A stretch of DNA of 64,000 nt from Jeotgalibacillus campisalis (lineage in GTDB: Bacteria > Bacillota > Bacilli > Bacillales > Jeotgalibacillaceae), in the NCBI RefSeq assembly GCF_000829515.1, contig NZ_JXRR01000001.1, positions 124,001-188,000 on the forward strand, given 5' to 3'. Made by a program: the position numbers and the translations under genes. Positions 43,648 through 53,593 of this stretch are shown here, one piece after another (position 1 is the first letter of the stretch; each line of letters begins with the position of its first letter). A model generated the notes under the pieces. That model was not told the origin of the DNA, searched no databases, and saw only the letters and a list, made by a program, of their open reading frames with translations.

Positions 43648-44469
43648 ATGAACAAACGTGCTGGTATAGGATTTTACATTTTTCTCGTCGTGTTTGTATT
43701 TTTTGTGATGTTCCCTTTCATCTGGGTTTTCCTCACATCGATCAAACCGCCGGGTGAAATTTTCAACAACTTTAATTGGTTTACAGCAAATCCGTCACTT
43801 GACTCATATGAAAATGCGATAAGCAGACGTCCTTTGTTCCGGTACATGTTAAACAGCTTTGTTGTATCCACTTTAACGACGATTATTGCAATTGGATTTG
43901 CTTCAATCGCAGCTTATGCATTAACTCGCTTGCCAATTAAATTCAAAGGGCTTATCCTCGGTATTATACTCGCAGCTTCTATGTTTCCGCAGATTGCGAT
44001 TATTTCACCAATCTATAACTTTGTATCTGACATGGGTCTAAGAAACAGCTACATGGGGCTTGTCATCCCTTATATTACAATCAGCTTGCCGCTCTCGATC
44101 TGGATTCTAGCAACATTCTTTAAAAAGATTCCGTGGGAGCTCGAAGAATCTGCTAAACTGGATGGAGCAACACCTTTTCAAACATTTCGCAAAATTATCT
44201 TTCCTCTTGCAGCACCAGGCGTCTTTACGACTGGCATACTGGTCTTCATCGCTGCCTGGAACGAATATTTGTTTGCGCTTACGATCAATACCGCGGACAG
44301 CTGGCGGACGGTTCCCGTTGGAATCTCTTTCTATCAGAGCCAATTTACCATTCCTTGGGGAGATATTTCAGCTGCCACTGTTATTGTGACCATTCCTATT
44401 GTTATACTGGTATTGATTTTCCAAAGAAGAATTGTAGCTGGACTTACTTCCGGCTCAGTTAAAGAATAA
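43648..44469 (+). CDS. Sugar ABC transporter permease 2
   Basis: A 273-aa MalG/ThuG-type permease with six TM segments and the EAA loop EESAKLDGATPFQTFRKIIFPLAAPG. The N-terminal FPFIWVFLTSIKPPGEIFN is typical for this subunit. ATG follows TAAGGAGGAATCAAG, 12 bases after permease 1. No ATP-binding protein is encoded in the operon, so a shared ATPase (MsmX type) is expected from elsewhere in the genome. Confidence 0.93.
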   Translation: MNKRAGIGFYIFLVVFVFFVMFPFIWVFLTSIKPPGEIFNNFNWFTANPSLDSYENAISRRPLFRYMLNSFVVSTLTTIIAIGFASIAAYALTRLPIKFKGLILGIILAASMFPQIAIISPIYNFVSDMGLRNSYMGLVIPYITISLPLSIWILATFFKKIPWELEESAKLDGATPFQTFRKIIFPLAAPGVFTTGILVFIAAWNEYLFALTINTADSWRTVPVGISFYQSQFTIPWGDISAATVIVTIPIVILVLIFQRRIVAGLTSGSVKE

Positions 44470-44483
44470 AAGGAGTGTAAAAA

Positions 44484-45212
44484 ATGAATGTAACGGTTTG
44501 GAACGAGTATCGTCATGAAAAAAATAATGAAGAAGTAACAAAAATTTATCCTGATGGGATTCATCAAGTACTTGCTTCTGCACTTACTGAACATGGATAT
44601 GACGTGAAAACGGCAACATTAGATGAGCCTGAACACGGTTTAACAGAAGAAGTATTAAATAATACAGATGTTCTCCTCTGGTGGGGCCACGTGGCTCACG
44701 ATGAAGTGGATGATGCGATTGTTGAAAAAGTTCAAAAAAGAGTTTGGGAAGGAATGGGACTTGTGGTCCTCCACTCCGCTCATTTCTCAAAGATTTTCAA
44801 AACCTTGATGGGCACAGGCTGCGATCTTAAATGGCGTGAAGCTCAGGAAAAAGAACGTCTTTGGGTTGTAGATCCGAGCCATCCGATTGCAGAAGGCATC
44901 GGCGAATATATTGAACTCGAAGAAGAAGAAATGTACGGTGAGCATTTTGATATTCCTGCTCCTGATGAGCTGGTGTTCCTAAGCTGGTTTGAGGGTGGAG
45001 AAGTATTCCGAAGCGGCGCAACGTTCAAACGCGGAAACGGCAAAATCTTCTACTTCCGTCCAGGACATGAAACACACCCTACTTATTACAACAAACAAAT
45101 ACAAAAAGTTATCGCGAACGGCGTGAAATGGGCTGCTCCTACTACGCGTGAATATCCTGTTTACGGGAATGCTAAGCCATTAGAAAAGCTCGAAGGCTAC
45201 AAGGAGGACTAA
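44484..45212 (+). CDS. ThuA-like domain protein
   Basis: A 242-aa cytosolic protein of the ThuA family (class I glutamine-amidotransferase-like fold). Visible: [63 protein letters not shown] and [15 protein letters not shown]. In Sinorhizobium ThuA works with ThuB in trehalose/maltitol oxidation via 3-keto sugars; the exact reaction of this homologue is not established. ATG follows AAAGGAGTG, 14 bases after permease 2. Confidence 0.88.
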   Translation: MNVTVWNEYRHEKNNEEVTKIYPDGIHQVLASALTEHGYDVKTATLDEPEHGLTEEVLNNTDVLLWWGHVAHDEVDDAIVEKVQKRVWEGMGLVVLHSAHFSKIFKTLMGTGCDLKWREAQEKERLWVVDPSHPIAEGIGEYIELEEEEMYGEHFDIPAPDELVFLSWFEGGEVFRSGATFKRGNGKIFYFRPGHETHPTYYNKQIQKVIANGVKWAAPTTREYPVYGNAKPLEKLEGYKED

Positions 45213-45214
45213 GA

Positions 45215-46237
45215 ATGACCAAGTTAAAAATTGGAGTTGTTGGCGCAGGAAGCATTGCCAAGAAACGGCATCTTCTGGAATATGCTGACAATGACCAGGT
45301 AGAAGTTGTCGCGATCTGCGATATTAATGAAAAACGCGCAAAAGAAATGGCAGAGAAGTTTGGTATTTCAAAGGTGTACACAAATTATCACGAGTTATTA
45401 AAAGAAGAACTCGATGCTGTCAGCGTCTGTACACCAAACTATTTGCACGCACCTGTTTCTGTTGCTGCACTAAAAGCAGGAAAGCATGTTCTTTGCGAAA
45501 AGCCAATGGCGACGAGTCAGGAAGAAGCAGAACAAATGATTGCTGTAGCTGAAAAAAGCGGAAAAATGCTTATGATCGGCCACAATCAGCGTTTCGTTGA
45601 ATCTCATAAGCAGGCCAGAGAATGGATTGCTGAAGGAAAGCTTGGAAAAATATTCAGTTTTAGAACTGCATTTGGCCACCCCGGCCCTGAAGCATGGAGT
45701 GCGGACGGCGCTTCTAGCTGGTTCTTTAAAAAGGAAGAAGCATTTATTGGGGCAATGGGTGACCTTGGCGTTCACAAAACAGATCTCATTCGCTATATTT
45801 TAGGTGAAGAAATGACGGAAGTAGCCGCAATGGTTGAAACCAGCTCAAAAAAAGCGGATGTGGATGACAATGCCGTGCTTTTATTAAAAACAGAAAGCGG
45901 GATCATCGGCACACTAGCAGCAAGCTGGTCCTACAAGGGAAAAGAAGATAACTCCACCGTTATTTACGCAGAAAACGGAGTTCTTCGCCTGGAAGATGAT
46001 GAGACTTATTCGGTTGTATTCCATAAACACGATGGAACGAAAGAACAGCTCAGCCTTGGTCAGATTCAATCGAATGAAGAGGATGCTCAGGTTTCTACCG
46101 GCGTAATCGATCATTTTGTTGAATCAATCCTAACCGGTAATGCCCCATTGGTTACAGGATATGAGGGCATGAAATCGCTGCAGGTCATTTTAGCTGCTAT
46201 TCAATCCAATGAAACAAAACAAATCGTAAAACTATAG
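45215..46237 (+). CDS. Gfo/Idh/MocA family oxidoreductase 1 (ThuB-like)
   Basis: A 340-aa NAD(P)-dependent sugar dehydrogenase. Rossmann motif GVVGAGSIAKKRHL at the N-terminus, CEKPMATSQEEAEQM (conserved EKP), and a C-terminal alpha/beta domain with GDLGVHKTDLIRYIL, where the His/Asp act in catalysis. By position it should oxidise the imported sugar or glycoside, perhaps at C3. It starts 2 bases after the ThuA-like stop, with AGGAGGACTAAG as ribosome site. Confidence 0.9.
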   Translation: MTKLKIGVVGAGSIAKKRHLLEYADNDQVEVVAICDINEKRAKEMAEKFGISKVYTNYHELLKEELDAVSVCTPNYLHAPVSVAALKAGKHVLCEKPMATSQEEAEQMIAVAEKSGKMLMIGHNQRFVESHKQAREWIAEGKLGKIFSFRTAFGHPGPEAWSADGASSWFFKKEEAFIGAMGDLGVHKTDLIRYILGEEMTEVAAMVETSSKKADVDDNAVLLLKTESGIIGTLAASWSYKGKEDNSTVIYAENGVLRLEDDETYSVVFHKHDGTKEQLSLGQIQSNEEDAQVSTGVIDHFVESILTGNAPLVTGYEGMKSLQVILAAIQSNETKQIVKL

Positions 46238-46245
46238 GTGATAAG

Positions 46246-47286
46246 ATGGAAAAATTACGAATGGGCTTTATTGGGGCTGGAGGAATTGCCGTTTCACGGC
46301 ACCTTCCCGCCTTTCAATTGTTAAACGACCATGTTGAAATCACGGCAGTCTGTGATGTAAACGAAGAAAGAGCGCAAACGGTTGCCAACGATCATTCCAT
46401 ATCTTTTTACACGACAAAGTATGAAGAAGTTTTTCAGCATGTTGACGCAGTAACCATTTGCACCCCAAATAAGTTTCACGCTGAAATCTCTATTGCCGCC
46501 CTTAATGCAGGGGTTCACGTGCTATGTGAAAAGCCTATGGCTCTCACTTCTCAGGAATGTGAGGAAATGATTGAAGCATCTAAAAAGGCAGATAAGATAT
46601 TGATGATCGCTTACCATTACCGGTACTCGAAAGAAGCCCGGGCAGCTAAGCGCTTTATTGATGAAGGTGAAATCGGACGCCCTCTTGTTTCTCGTGCTCA
46701 AGCTATTCGCCGACGCAAAGTTCCCGGCTGGGGTGTTTTTACAAACAAAGAACTGCAAGGCGGCGGAAGCCTGATTGATTTCGGCTGTCATTTCCTTGAC
46801 TTAGCCCTTCATTTAATGGAATTTCCAGAAATTGCAGAAGTATCAGGGGCTACATACAATGAACTCAGCAGACAAGCAGATATCGTCAACCAATGGGGTA
46901 CCTTTGATCCTTCAACATTTGAAGTCGACGATCACGCAACGGCGTTTATTAAATTTAAAGACGGAGCTACCCTTCTTTTTGAAACATCCTGGGCAGCAAA
47001 CCTGGCAGACGATCAGGAAACCGTCAGTGTATCCGGTACAAACGGCGGACTTGATGTATACCCGTTAAAGCTGTATCAATCAAAATACGGAATGCTTCTT
47101 GACCAAAGTGCTTATTGGATTTCCGATGACGAAAACCCAGGCATTCCGCAAGCGGCCAACTTTGTTGAGAGCTGCCGAGGACGCCAGACACCACTTGTAA
47201 AGCCTGAAGAAGCAATGATGGTATCCAAAATCATTGAAGCCATTTATAAAAGCAGCGAAACAGGAAAAGCGATTTCGTTCAATTAA
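46246..47286 (+). CDS. Gfo/Idh/MocA family oxidoreductase 2
   Basis: A 346-aa paralogue of the preceding protein, about one-third identical by eye: GFIGAGGIAVSRHLPAFQ, CEKPMALTSQECEEMIE, and GSLIDFGCHFLDLALHLM for the catalytic segment. Two different dehydrogenases in one operon suggest either oxidation and re-reduction of a sugar (as in epimerisation through a keto intermediate) or two substrates. ATG follows ATAGGTGATAAG 8 bases after the first gene. Confidence 0.9.
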   Translation: MEKLRMGFIGAGGIAVSRHLPAFQLLNDHVEITAVCDVNEERAQTVANDHSISFYTTKYEEVFQHVDAVTICTPNKFHAEISIAALNAGVHVLCEKPMALTSQECEEMIEASKKADKILMIAYHYRYSKEARAAKRFIDEGEIGRPLVSRAQAIRRRKVPGWGVFTNKELQGGGSLIDFGCHFLDLALHLMEFPEIAEVSGATYNELSRQADIVNQWGTFDPSTFEVDDHATAFIKFKDGATLLFETSWAANLADDQETVSVSGTNGGLDVYPLKLYQSKYGMLLDQSAYWISDDENPGIPQAANFVESCRGRQTPLVKPEEAMMVSKIIEAIYKSSETGKAISFN

Positions 47287-47305
47287 ATCGAAGGAGGAAT
47301 AAAAC

Positions 47306-48274
47306 ATGAAATTAGGTGTATTTACTGTTCTATTTGCTCAAAAATCATTTGAAGACATGCTTGATTACGTAAAAGATTCCGGGCTGGATGCAGTTGAAAT
47401 TGGAACGGGCGGCTACCCTGGCACGAATCATTGTCCAATTGACGATTTACTGGAAGATGAAGGAAAACGAAATCAGTATTTAGATGCTGTTATTTCCCGT
47501 GGACTAACGATCAGTGCATTCAGCTGCCACGGAAATCCTGTAAGTCCTGATCCTGCTTTTGCGAAAGAAAGCGATGAAGCACTACGAAAAAGCATTAAAC
47601 TTGCTCAGCTTATGGGCGTACCCGTCGTCAATACGTTTTCCGGAACACCTGGTGCAGACGAACAGTCACGCCACCCTAACTGGCCGGTGGCTCCATGGCC
47701 AAATGAATACGGCGACGTTTTAGAATGGCAATGGGAACATAAGCTGATTCCATACTGGAGAGAAATTGGCGAAATCGCCAAAGATGCGGATGTTAAAATT
47801 GGCCTTGAACTTCATGGCGGTTTCTCTGTCCACACTCCGCACACGATGCTAAAGCTTCGTGAAGCAACAAATGAGTACATTGGAGCAAACCTTGACCCAA
47901 GTCACTTATGGTGGCAAGGAATCGACCCAGTGGGCGCCATCAAAATTCTTGGCCGGGAAAATGCCATCCATCATTTCCATGCCAAAGACACCTACATCGA
48001 CCAAGACAACGTAAACATGTACGGCTTAACCGACATGCAGCCCTACAGCAACATCCAAACACGCGCATGGAACTTCCGCTCAGTCGGCATGGGACACTCT
48101 GCAGAAATCTGGGGCAACATCATCAGCGCCCTGCGCACATACGGCTACGACCACGTCGTCAGCATCGAACACGAAGACCCAATCATGAGCATCGAAGAAG
48201 GATTCCAACGCGCCGTCACCACCCTAAAATCAGTCAACATCAAAGAACAACCAGCAGAAATGTGGTGGCTATAA
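47306..48274 (+). CDS. Sugar phosphate isomerase/epimerase (xylose-isomerase-like TIM barrel)
   Basis: A 322-aa AP_endonuc_2/IolE-type barrel. Metal-ligand segments are visible: Glu in GLDAVEIGTGG, Glu in VKIGLELHGGFSVH, the ANLDPSHLWWQGIDP Asp/His, HFHAKDTYI, and Glu in VVSIEHEDP. Such proteins isomerise or epimerise keto sugars, or cleave 3-keto glycosides. ATG follows AAGGAGGAATAAAAC. From codon 226 onward (47981) the codon choice switches abruptly to C-ending forms: only one of the last 97 codons ends in T. Last gene of the operon. Confidence 0.88.
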   Translation: MKLGVFTVLFAQKSFEDMLDYVKDSGLDAVEIGTGGYPGTNHCPIDDLLEDEGKRNQYLDAVISRGLTISAFSCHGNPVSPDPAFAKESDEALRKSIKLAQLMGVPVVNTFSGTPGADEQSRHPNWPVAPWPNEYGDVLEWQWEHKLIPYWREIGEIAKDADVKIGLELHGGFSVHTPHTMLKLREATNEYIGANLDPSHLWWQGIDPVGAIKILGRENAIHHFHAKDTYIDQDNVNMYGLTDMQPYSNIQTRAWNFRSVGMGHSAEIWGNIISALRTYGYDHVVSIEHEDPIMSIEEGFQRAVTTLKSVNIKEQPAEMWWL

Positions 48275-48275
48275 C

Positions 48276-48933
48276 TAAAAGCGGAAGGCGCTCGTTCAGC
48301 TCCGACAAGCATAAGACGCGGTGGCCTGGCAGGCATGCACTTCGCCTGCTGGGACAGCGTGACTTATGACTCGAGGAGCTAGCGCCTGGAGCTGGATAAC
48401 ACTAAAAGCGGAAACGGGCGTTTAGCTCCGACAGACGTAAGACGATCTGCCAAGCAGGCGCTTTTTGCCTGCATGGCGGAGCGGCTTACGATCCGAGGAG
48501 CTGCCCGTTGGAGCTGGATAACACTAAAAGCGCAAGGCGCTCGTCCAGCTCCGACAAGCATAAGACGCGGTGGCCTGGCAGGCATGCACGTCGCCTGCTG
48601 GGACAGCGTGACTTATGACTCGAGGAGCTAGCGCCTGGAGCTGGATACCGAAGTAAAAGCGGAAGCAGGCGTTTAGGGGCGACAAGCATAAGACGACACG
48701 CACTAATAGGCGCACTTTGCCTATTGGGCAGGGTGGCTTATGACTCGAGCCCCTGCCTGCTGCAGCTAGATACCAATAAAAGCGGAAGGCGCTCGTTCAG
48801 CTCCGACAAGCATAAGACGCGGTGGCTTAGCAGGCATGTACTTCGCCTGCTGGGACAGCGTGACTTATGACTCGAGGAGCTAGCGCCTGCAGCTGGATAA
48901 CACTAAAAGCGGAAGGCGCTCGTTCAGCTCCAT
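48276..48933 (+). repeat. Family D palindromic repeat array 2 (5 units plus a half unit)
   Basis: Units start TAAAAGCGG/GCA at 48276, 48403, 48525, 48654, 48777 and 48904, order D2-D3-D2-D1-D2-half D2. The array begins one base after the isomerase stop and ends with a unit cut off after GTTCAGCTCC, the same place as in array 1. Unit lengths are 122-129 bases. Stem arms differ between subtypes but remain complementary. Reading frames inside (MPARPPRLMLVG...) repeat with the units and are not genes. Confidence 0.92.
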
Positions 48934-48948
48934 CCATAAAGCATCAGG

Positions 48949-48985
48949 AAAAGCACTGGTAGAGCCATTCTGCCAGTGCTTTTTT
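48949..48985. terminator. Bidirectional terminator between the sugar operon and the amylase
   Basis: AAAGCACTGG (48950-48959) pairs with CCAGTGCTTT (48972-48981); T-run TTTTTTC on the plus side and TTTTCC on the minus side. Confidence 0.85.
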
Positions 48986-49051
48986 CATGTCTATTAGTCT
49001 CCGTTATTTATCTATTCATCTAAGCATTTTCTCTTCTTGCTGAACTTATAC

Positions 49052-50626
<1,575 letters not shown>

Positions 50627-50630
50627 CTAA

Positions 50631-50688
50631 TGAAAACGCTTGCACAAGTTGATTATCTAACATACTTTTCCAAAAAGAAAGCAGTCAA
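50631..50688 (-). promoter_or_regulatory. Amylase promoter with cre site
   Basis: On the minus strand TTGACT (50688-50683) and TATGTT (50664-50659) are 18 bases apart. TGCAAGCGTTTTCA (50644-50631), 13 of 14 matches to the cre consensus, lies just downstream of the start, as in other Bacillus amylase genes, so CcpA would repress on glucose. Confidence 0.78.
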
Positions 50689-50761
50689 TTTAAAAAGGCT
50701 ATTTGGACCTACTGATTTTAGAATATACTAGTCTAATAGATTGGTTTTACTATTTTTTCAG

Positions 50762-50799
50762 AAAAAAATCCGGCTCTCTTTATCTCAAGAAGAGCCGGG
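50762..50799 (-). terminator. Terminator of glcDF
   Basis: Minus-strand CCCGGCTCT pairs with AGAGCCGGA around TCTTGAGATAA, followed by TTTTTTTC. Located 10 bases after the glcF stop. Confidence 0.88.
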
Positions 50800-50808
50800 T
50801 GAAGTGAG

Positions 50809-52122
50809 TTATGAGAGTGCCTCCAAAAGAAAATCTGCTAAATGTACTGCTTCTACTTTACCTGCTAATCCGCTCCGCTCAATACCCACCTTCATCTGCA
50901 GCAGGCAGCCGGGATTTGCCGTCACGATAACACCGGGATTGGTCGTTATGGCTTTTTCCATTTTGTCATCAACTATTTTTAGGGACATGTCCGGCTGAAC
51001 GATGGTATAAATACCGGCTGAACCACAGCACCCTGAAGCATCTGGCATTTCGCGATACTCCACTCCCTCAACCTGCCTGAGCAGCTGTCTTGGTTCATGG
51101 AAAACATTCATGCCATTTCGCAGGTGACAGGAATCCTGATACGTAACCACGGTTGAGGGATAGACTAAATTTACTTTGTCCTCTAATCCCTTTTCAATTA
51201 AAACTGTGGAAAAATCACGCACGCGAGAAGCAAAGTAATGAGCTCGAGTCTGCCAGCCACCCCTATCTTTTAATAAATGGTCATAGCCGGCCAAATAAGC
51301 TCCGCAGCCCCCTGCATTTAAAACAATATAATCCGCTTCCATAGATTCGAAGGCTGAGATATTCCGTTTTGCCATTTCGATTGCTTGATCTTTCTCCCCT
51401 GCATGCCCGTGAAGCGCTCCGCAGCAGCCCTGATCGCTCGGAATATGGACTTCACAGCCTGCCATTTGAAGAAGTTTGATTGTTGCCCGGTTGGTTTCAT
51501 TAAACATCGTGTCCATCAGGCATCCAGCAAAAAATGCGACCGTTGCTGTTTTGTTACCGACTGCTTCAAAAACTTTCTGCTCGTATTGGCGCTTTTTCTC
51601 TTTTTGAACAGGTGGGAGAACTCGTTCCATTTCCTGCATTCCTTTTGGAAACAGCTTTAAAAACCCGACCTTTCGCACACCTTTTTGCAATCCGGATCGC
51701 TGATAAAAGCCAACAAGGTTAACGACCCGGTTCATTTGCTTATTTTTAGGAAACAGCTCGTGAAAGACCGTGTGACGTACTGCTTTTTGCGTTGCGGAAT
51801 AAGCGGTATGCTCCTGCAAAATTGCCCGTGATTCTTCAAGTAAATGACCATATTGCACGCCTGCTGGGCAGACAGGTTCGCAAGCTCTGCAGCCAAGGCA
51901 AACATCAAGGGAGTTTCGCATTTCTTCGTCTGCTTCGATCATCCCGTCACGCACCGCCTTCATCATAGCAATCCTTCCTCTTGGGGAATGAATTTCCTGC
52001 TCTCCGGATTGAATATAAGTCGGGCAGCTCGGCAGACAAAATCCGCAGCGCATGCAGTTCATTAATTCGTTTTCATCCACGCGCTCGACAAAAGCTTTTT
52101 TGATTTCCTGCATCACAGTCAC
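50809..52122 (-). CDS. glcF: Glycolate oxidase iron-sulfur subunit
   Basis: A 437-aa cytoplasmic/membrane-peripheral electron-transfer subunit. Two 4Fe-4S ferredoxin motifs, CMRCGFCLPSCPTY and CLGCRACEPVCPAGVQYG, are followed by two CCG-type domains (GCCGALHGHAG, SGCCGSAGIY) as in GlcF/LutA/HdrB. It passes electrons from GlcD to the quinone pool. The start is GTG 52122, overlapping the glcD stop by 4 bases (GTGA), so the pair is translationally coupled. Confidence 0.92.
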   Translation of the reverse strand: MTVMQEIKKAFVERVDENELMNCMRCGFCLPSCPTYIQSGEQEIHSPRGRIAMMKAVRDGMIEADEEMRNSLDVCLGCRACEPVCPAGVQYGHLLEESRAILQEHTAYSATQKAVRHTVFHELFPKNKQMNRVVNLVGFYQRSGLQKGVRKVGFLKLFPKGMQEMERVLPPVQKEKKRQYEQKVFEAVGNKTATVAFFAGCLMDTMFNETNRATIKLLQMAGCEVHIPSDQGCCGALHGHAGEKDQAIEMAKRNISAFESMEADYIVLNAGGCGAYLAGYDHLLKDRGGWQTRAHYFASRVRDFSTVLIEKGLEDKVNLVYPSTVVTYQDSCHLRNGMNVFHEPRQLLRQVEGVEYREMPDASGCCGSAGIYTIVQPDMSLKIVDDKMEKAITTNPGVIVTANPGCLLQMKVGIERSGLAGKVEAVHLADFLLEALS

Positions 52123-53528
52123 GATTTCACCACCAATCGTTTGCGTGTATCTTTTCCAAAAATTTTATTGGGGTTCATTATATTGTTTGAATCAAACGTT
52201 TGTTTAACGGCTCTCATTATTTCAATTCCCGCTGAACCAACCTTCCATTCTAAATAAGGAGCCTTCATCTCGCCGACGCCGTGTTCTCCGGTAATGGTCC
52301 CCCCAAGTGACACTGCCTTTTCAAAAATAGCTTCAAACGCAAGCTCGACTCTTTCCATTTCTTCCTTGTCTCTTGCATCCGTTAAACAGGTCGGGTGAAG
52401 ATTGCCATCACCTGCATGACCAAATGTACAAATGGTCAAGTTGAAACGTAGGGCTGTCTCATTAATGGCATGGACCATCTCCGCTACTTTGGATCGGGGG
52501 ACCGTTGCATCTTCCAATATCGTTGTCGGCTTTAAGCGTGCCAAAGCAGAAAGAGCGGTTCTCCTTGCTGTGCGCAAGTTCTCGGCTTGTAGTGGCGTTT
52601 TAGCCGCTTCAACTGAAATTGCTCCTCTTTCCTGGCAGATGACTTGCATCTTTTTCATATCTTTTGAGACCGCTGCTTCTTCGCCGTCCTGTTCAATTAA
52701 CAGCACAGCTTCCGCGTTTAAAGGAAGCCCTACCTTAGCAAAATTTTCGACTGCTTTAATCGTCGGTTTATCCATGAATTCGAGCGTAGCGGGAATAATA
52801 TGATGCGCAATGATTGATGAAACGGCTTCTGCTGCACGCTCCATTGAGTCAAATACAGCCAGCATCGTCTGCTTTGATTCCGGAATAGGGATAAGCTTGA
52901 GCGTAGCTTCCGTGACAATGCCAAGTGTTCCTTCTGAACCCACCATCAGCTTGGTCAGGTCATAGCCCGCCACATCCTTTGCCAGCTTTCCTCCCGTTTT
53001 TATAATGGATCCGTTTGGCAGAACCACTTCAAGACCGAGTACATAATCTTTGGTTACACCATATTTTAAGCCCCGCAGACCGCCTGAATTTTCATTAATA
53101 TTTCCCCCTATTGTGGAAATTTTCATGGAAGAGGGATCGGGCGGGTAAAACAGCCCCCGCTCCTCCACTGCATCGATCAGGGATTTGGTAATCACACCCG
53201 GCTGCACGGTTGCGGTCAGGTTTTCTTCATCGATTTCGAGTATGCTTTTCATGCGGGTAAAAAGCAGTACCAGCCCGCCTGAAGTGGGACAGGTTCCGCC
53301 GCATAAATTTGTTCCGGAACCTCTTGGAATAATAGGAACTCTGTTTTCATTGCACATTTTCACAATCGCTGCCACTTCTTCTGTTGAACCCGGAACGGCA
53401 ATCGCATCCGGCATAGACTGATAGCCAGGCGTCGCATCATACGAATACACTAATCGGGAGGCAGACGAGGACTGGACATGCTCTTTGCCAATCAACTGCT
53501 TAAGCTGCTCCAAAATTTCAGGTTTCAT
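52119..53528 (-). CDS. glcD: Glycolate oxidase FAD subunit
   Basis: A 469-aa FAD-linked oxidase (PCMH/vanillyl-alcohol oxidase fold) oxidising glycolate, and perhaps D-lactate, to the keto acid. PRGSGTNLCGGTCPTSGG and GGNINENSGGLRGLKYGVTKDYVLG bind the FAD pyrophosphate; the C-terminal cap carries TICTFGHAGDGNLHP and TGEHGVGEMKAPYL. GlcE is not encoded here, as is common in Firmicutes. ATG follows GAAAGGCGGAGAACC. It begins 66 bases after murR on the same strand, so it may be read through from the murQ transcript. Confidence 0.92.
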   Translation of the reverse strand: MKPEILEQLKQLIGKEHVQSSSASRLVYSYDATPGYQSMPDAIAVPGSTEEVAAIVKMCNENRVPIIPRGSGTNLCGGTCPTSGGLVLLFTRMKSILEIDEENLTATVQPGVITKSLIDAVEERGLFYPPDPSSMKISTIGGNINENSGGLRGLKYGVTKDYVLGLEVVLPNGSIIKTGGKLAKDVAGYDLTKLMVGSEGTLGIVTEATLKLIPIPESKQTMLAVFDSMERAAEAVSSIIAHHIIPATLEFMDKPTIKAVENFAKVGLPLNAEAVLLIEQDGEEAAVSKDMKKMQVICQERGAISVEAAKTPLQAENLRTARRTALSALARLKPTTILEDATVPRSKVAEMVHAINETALRFNLTICTFGHAGDGNLHPTCLTDARDKEEMERVELAFEAIFEKAVSLGGTITGEHGVGEMKAPYLEWKVGSAGIEIMRAVKQTFDSNNIMNPNKIFGKDTRKRLVVKS

Positions 53529-53593
53529 GGTTCTCCGCCTTTCATTGAAAGAGCTTTAATTTTATCTAACTGTTTATGAACTGTTTTTTTAAT

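Noticed and set aside
47981-48274. Horizontal transfer of the 3' end of the isomerase gene
   Set aside because: The protein continues the same family without a junction and the change is confined to synonymous third positions, so a foreign segment is not the simplest reading, though not excluded.
47908-48369. 153-codon plus-strand frame overlapping the isomerase gene
   Set aside because: It is a second frame kept open by the C-rich codon segment and runs into the repeat; rich in Arg/His with no homology.
48145-48715. Several overlapping frames starting MPARPPRLMLVG
   Set aside because: They recur with the Family D units and simply reflect the repeat; no ribosome sites.
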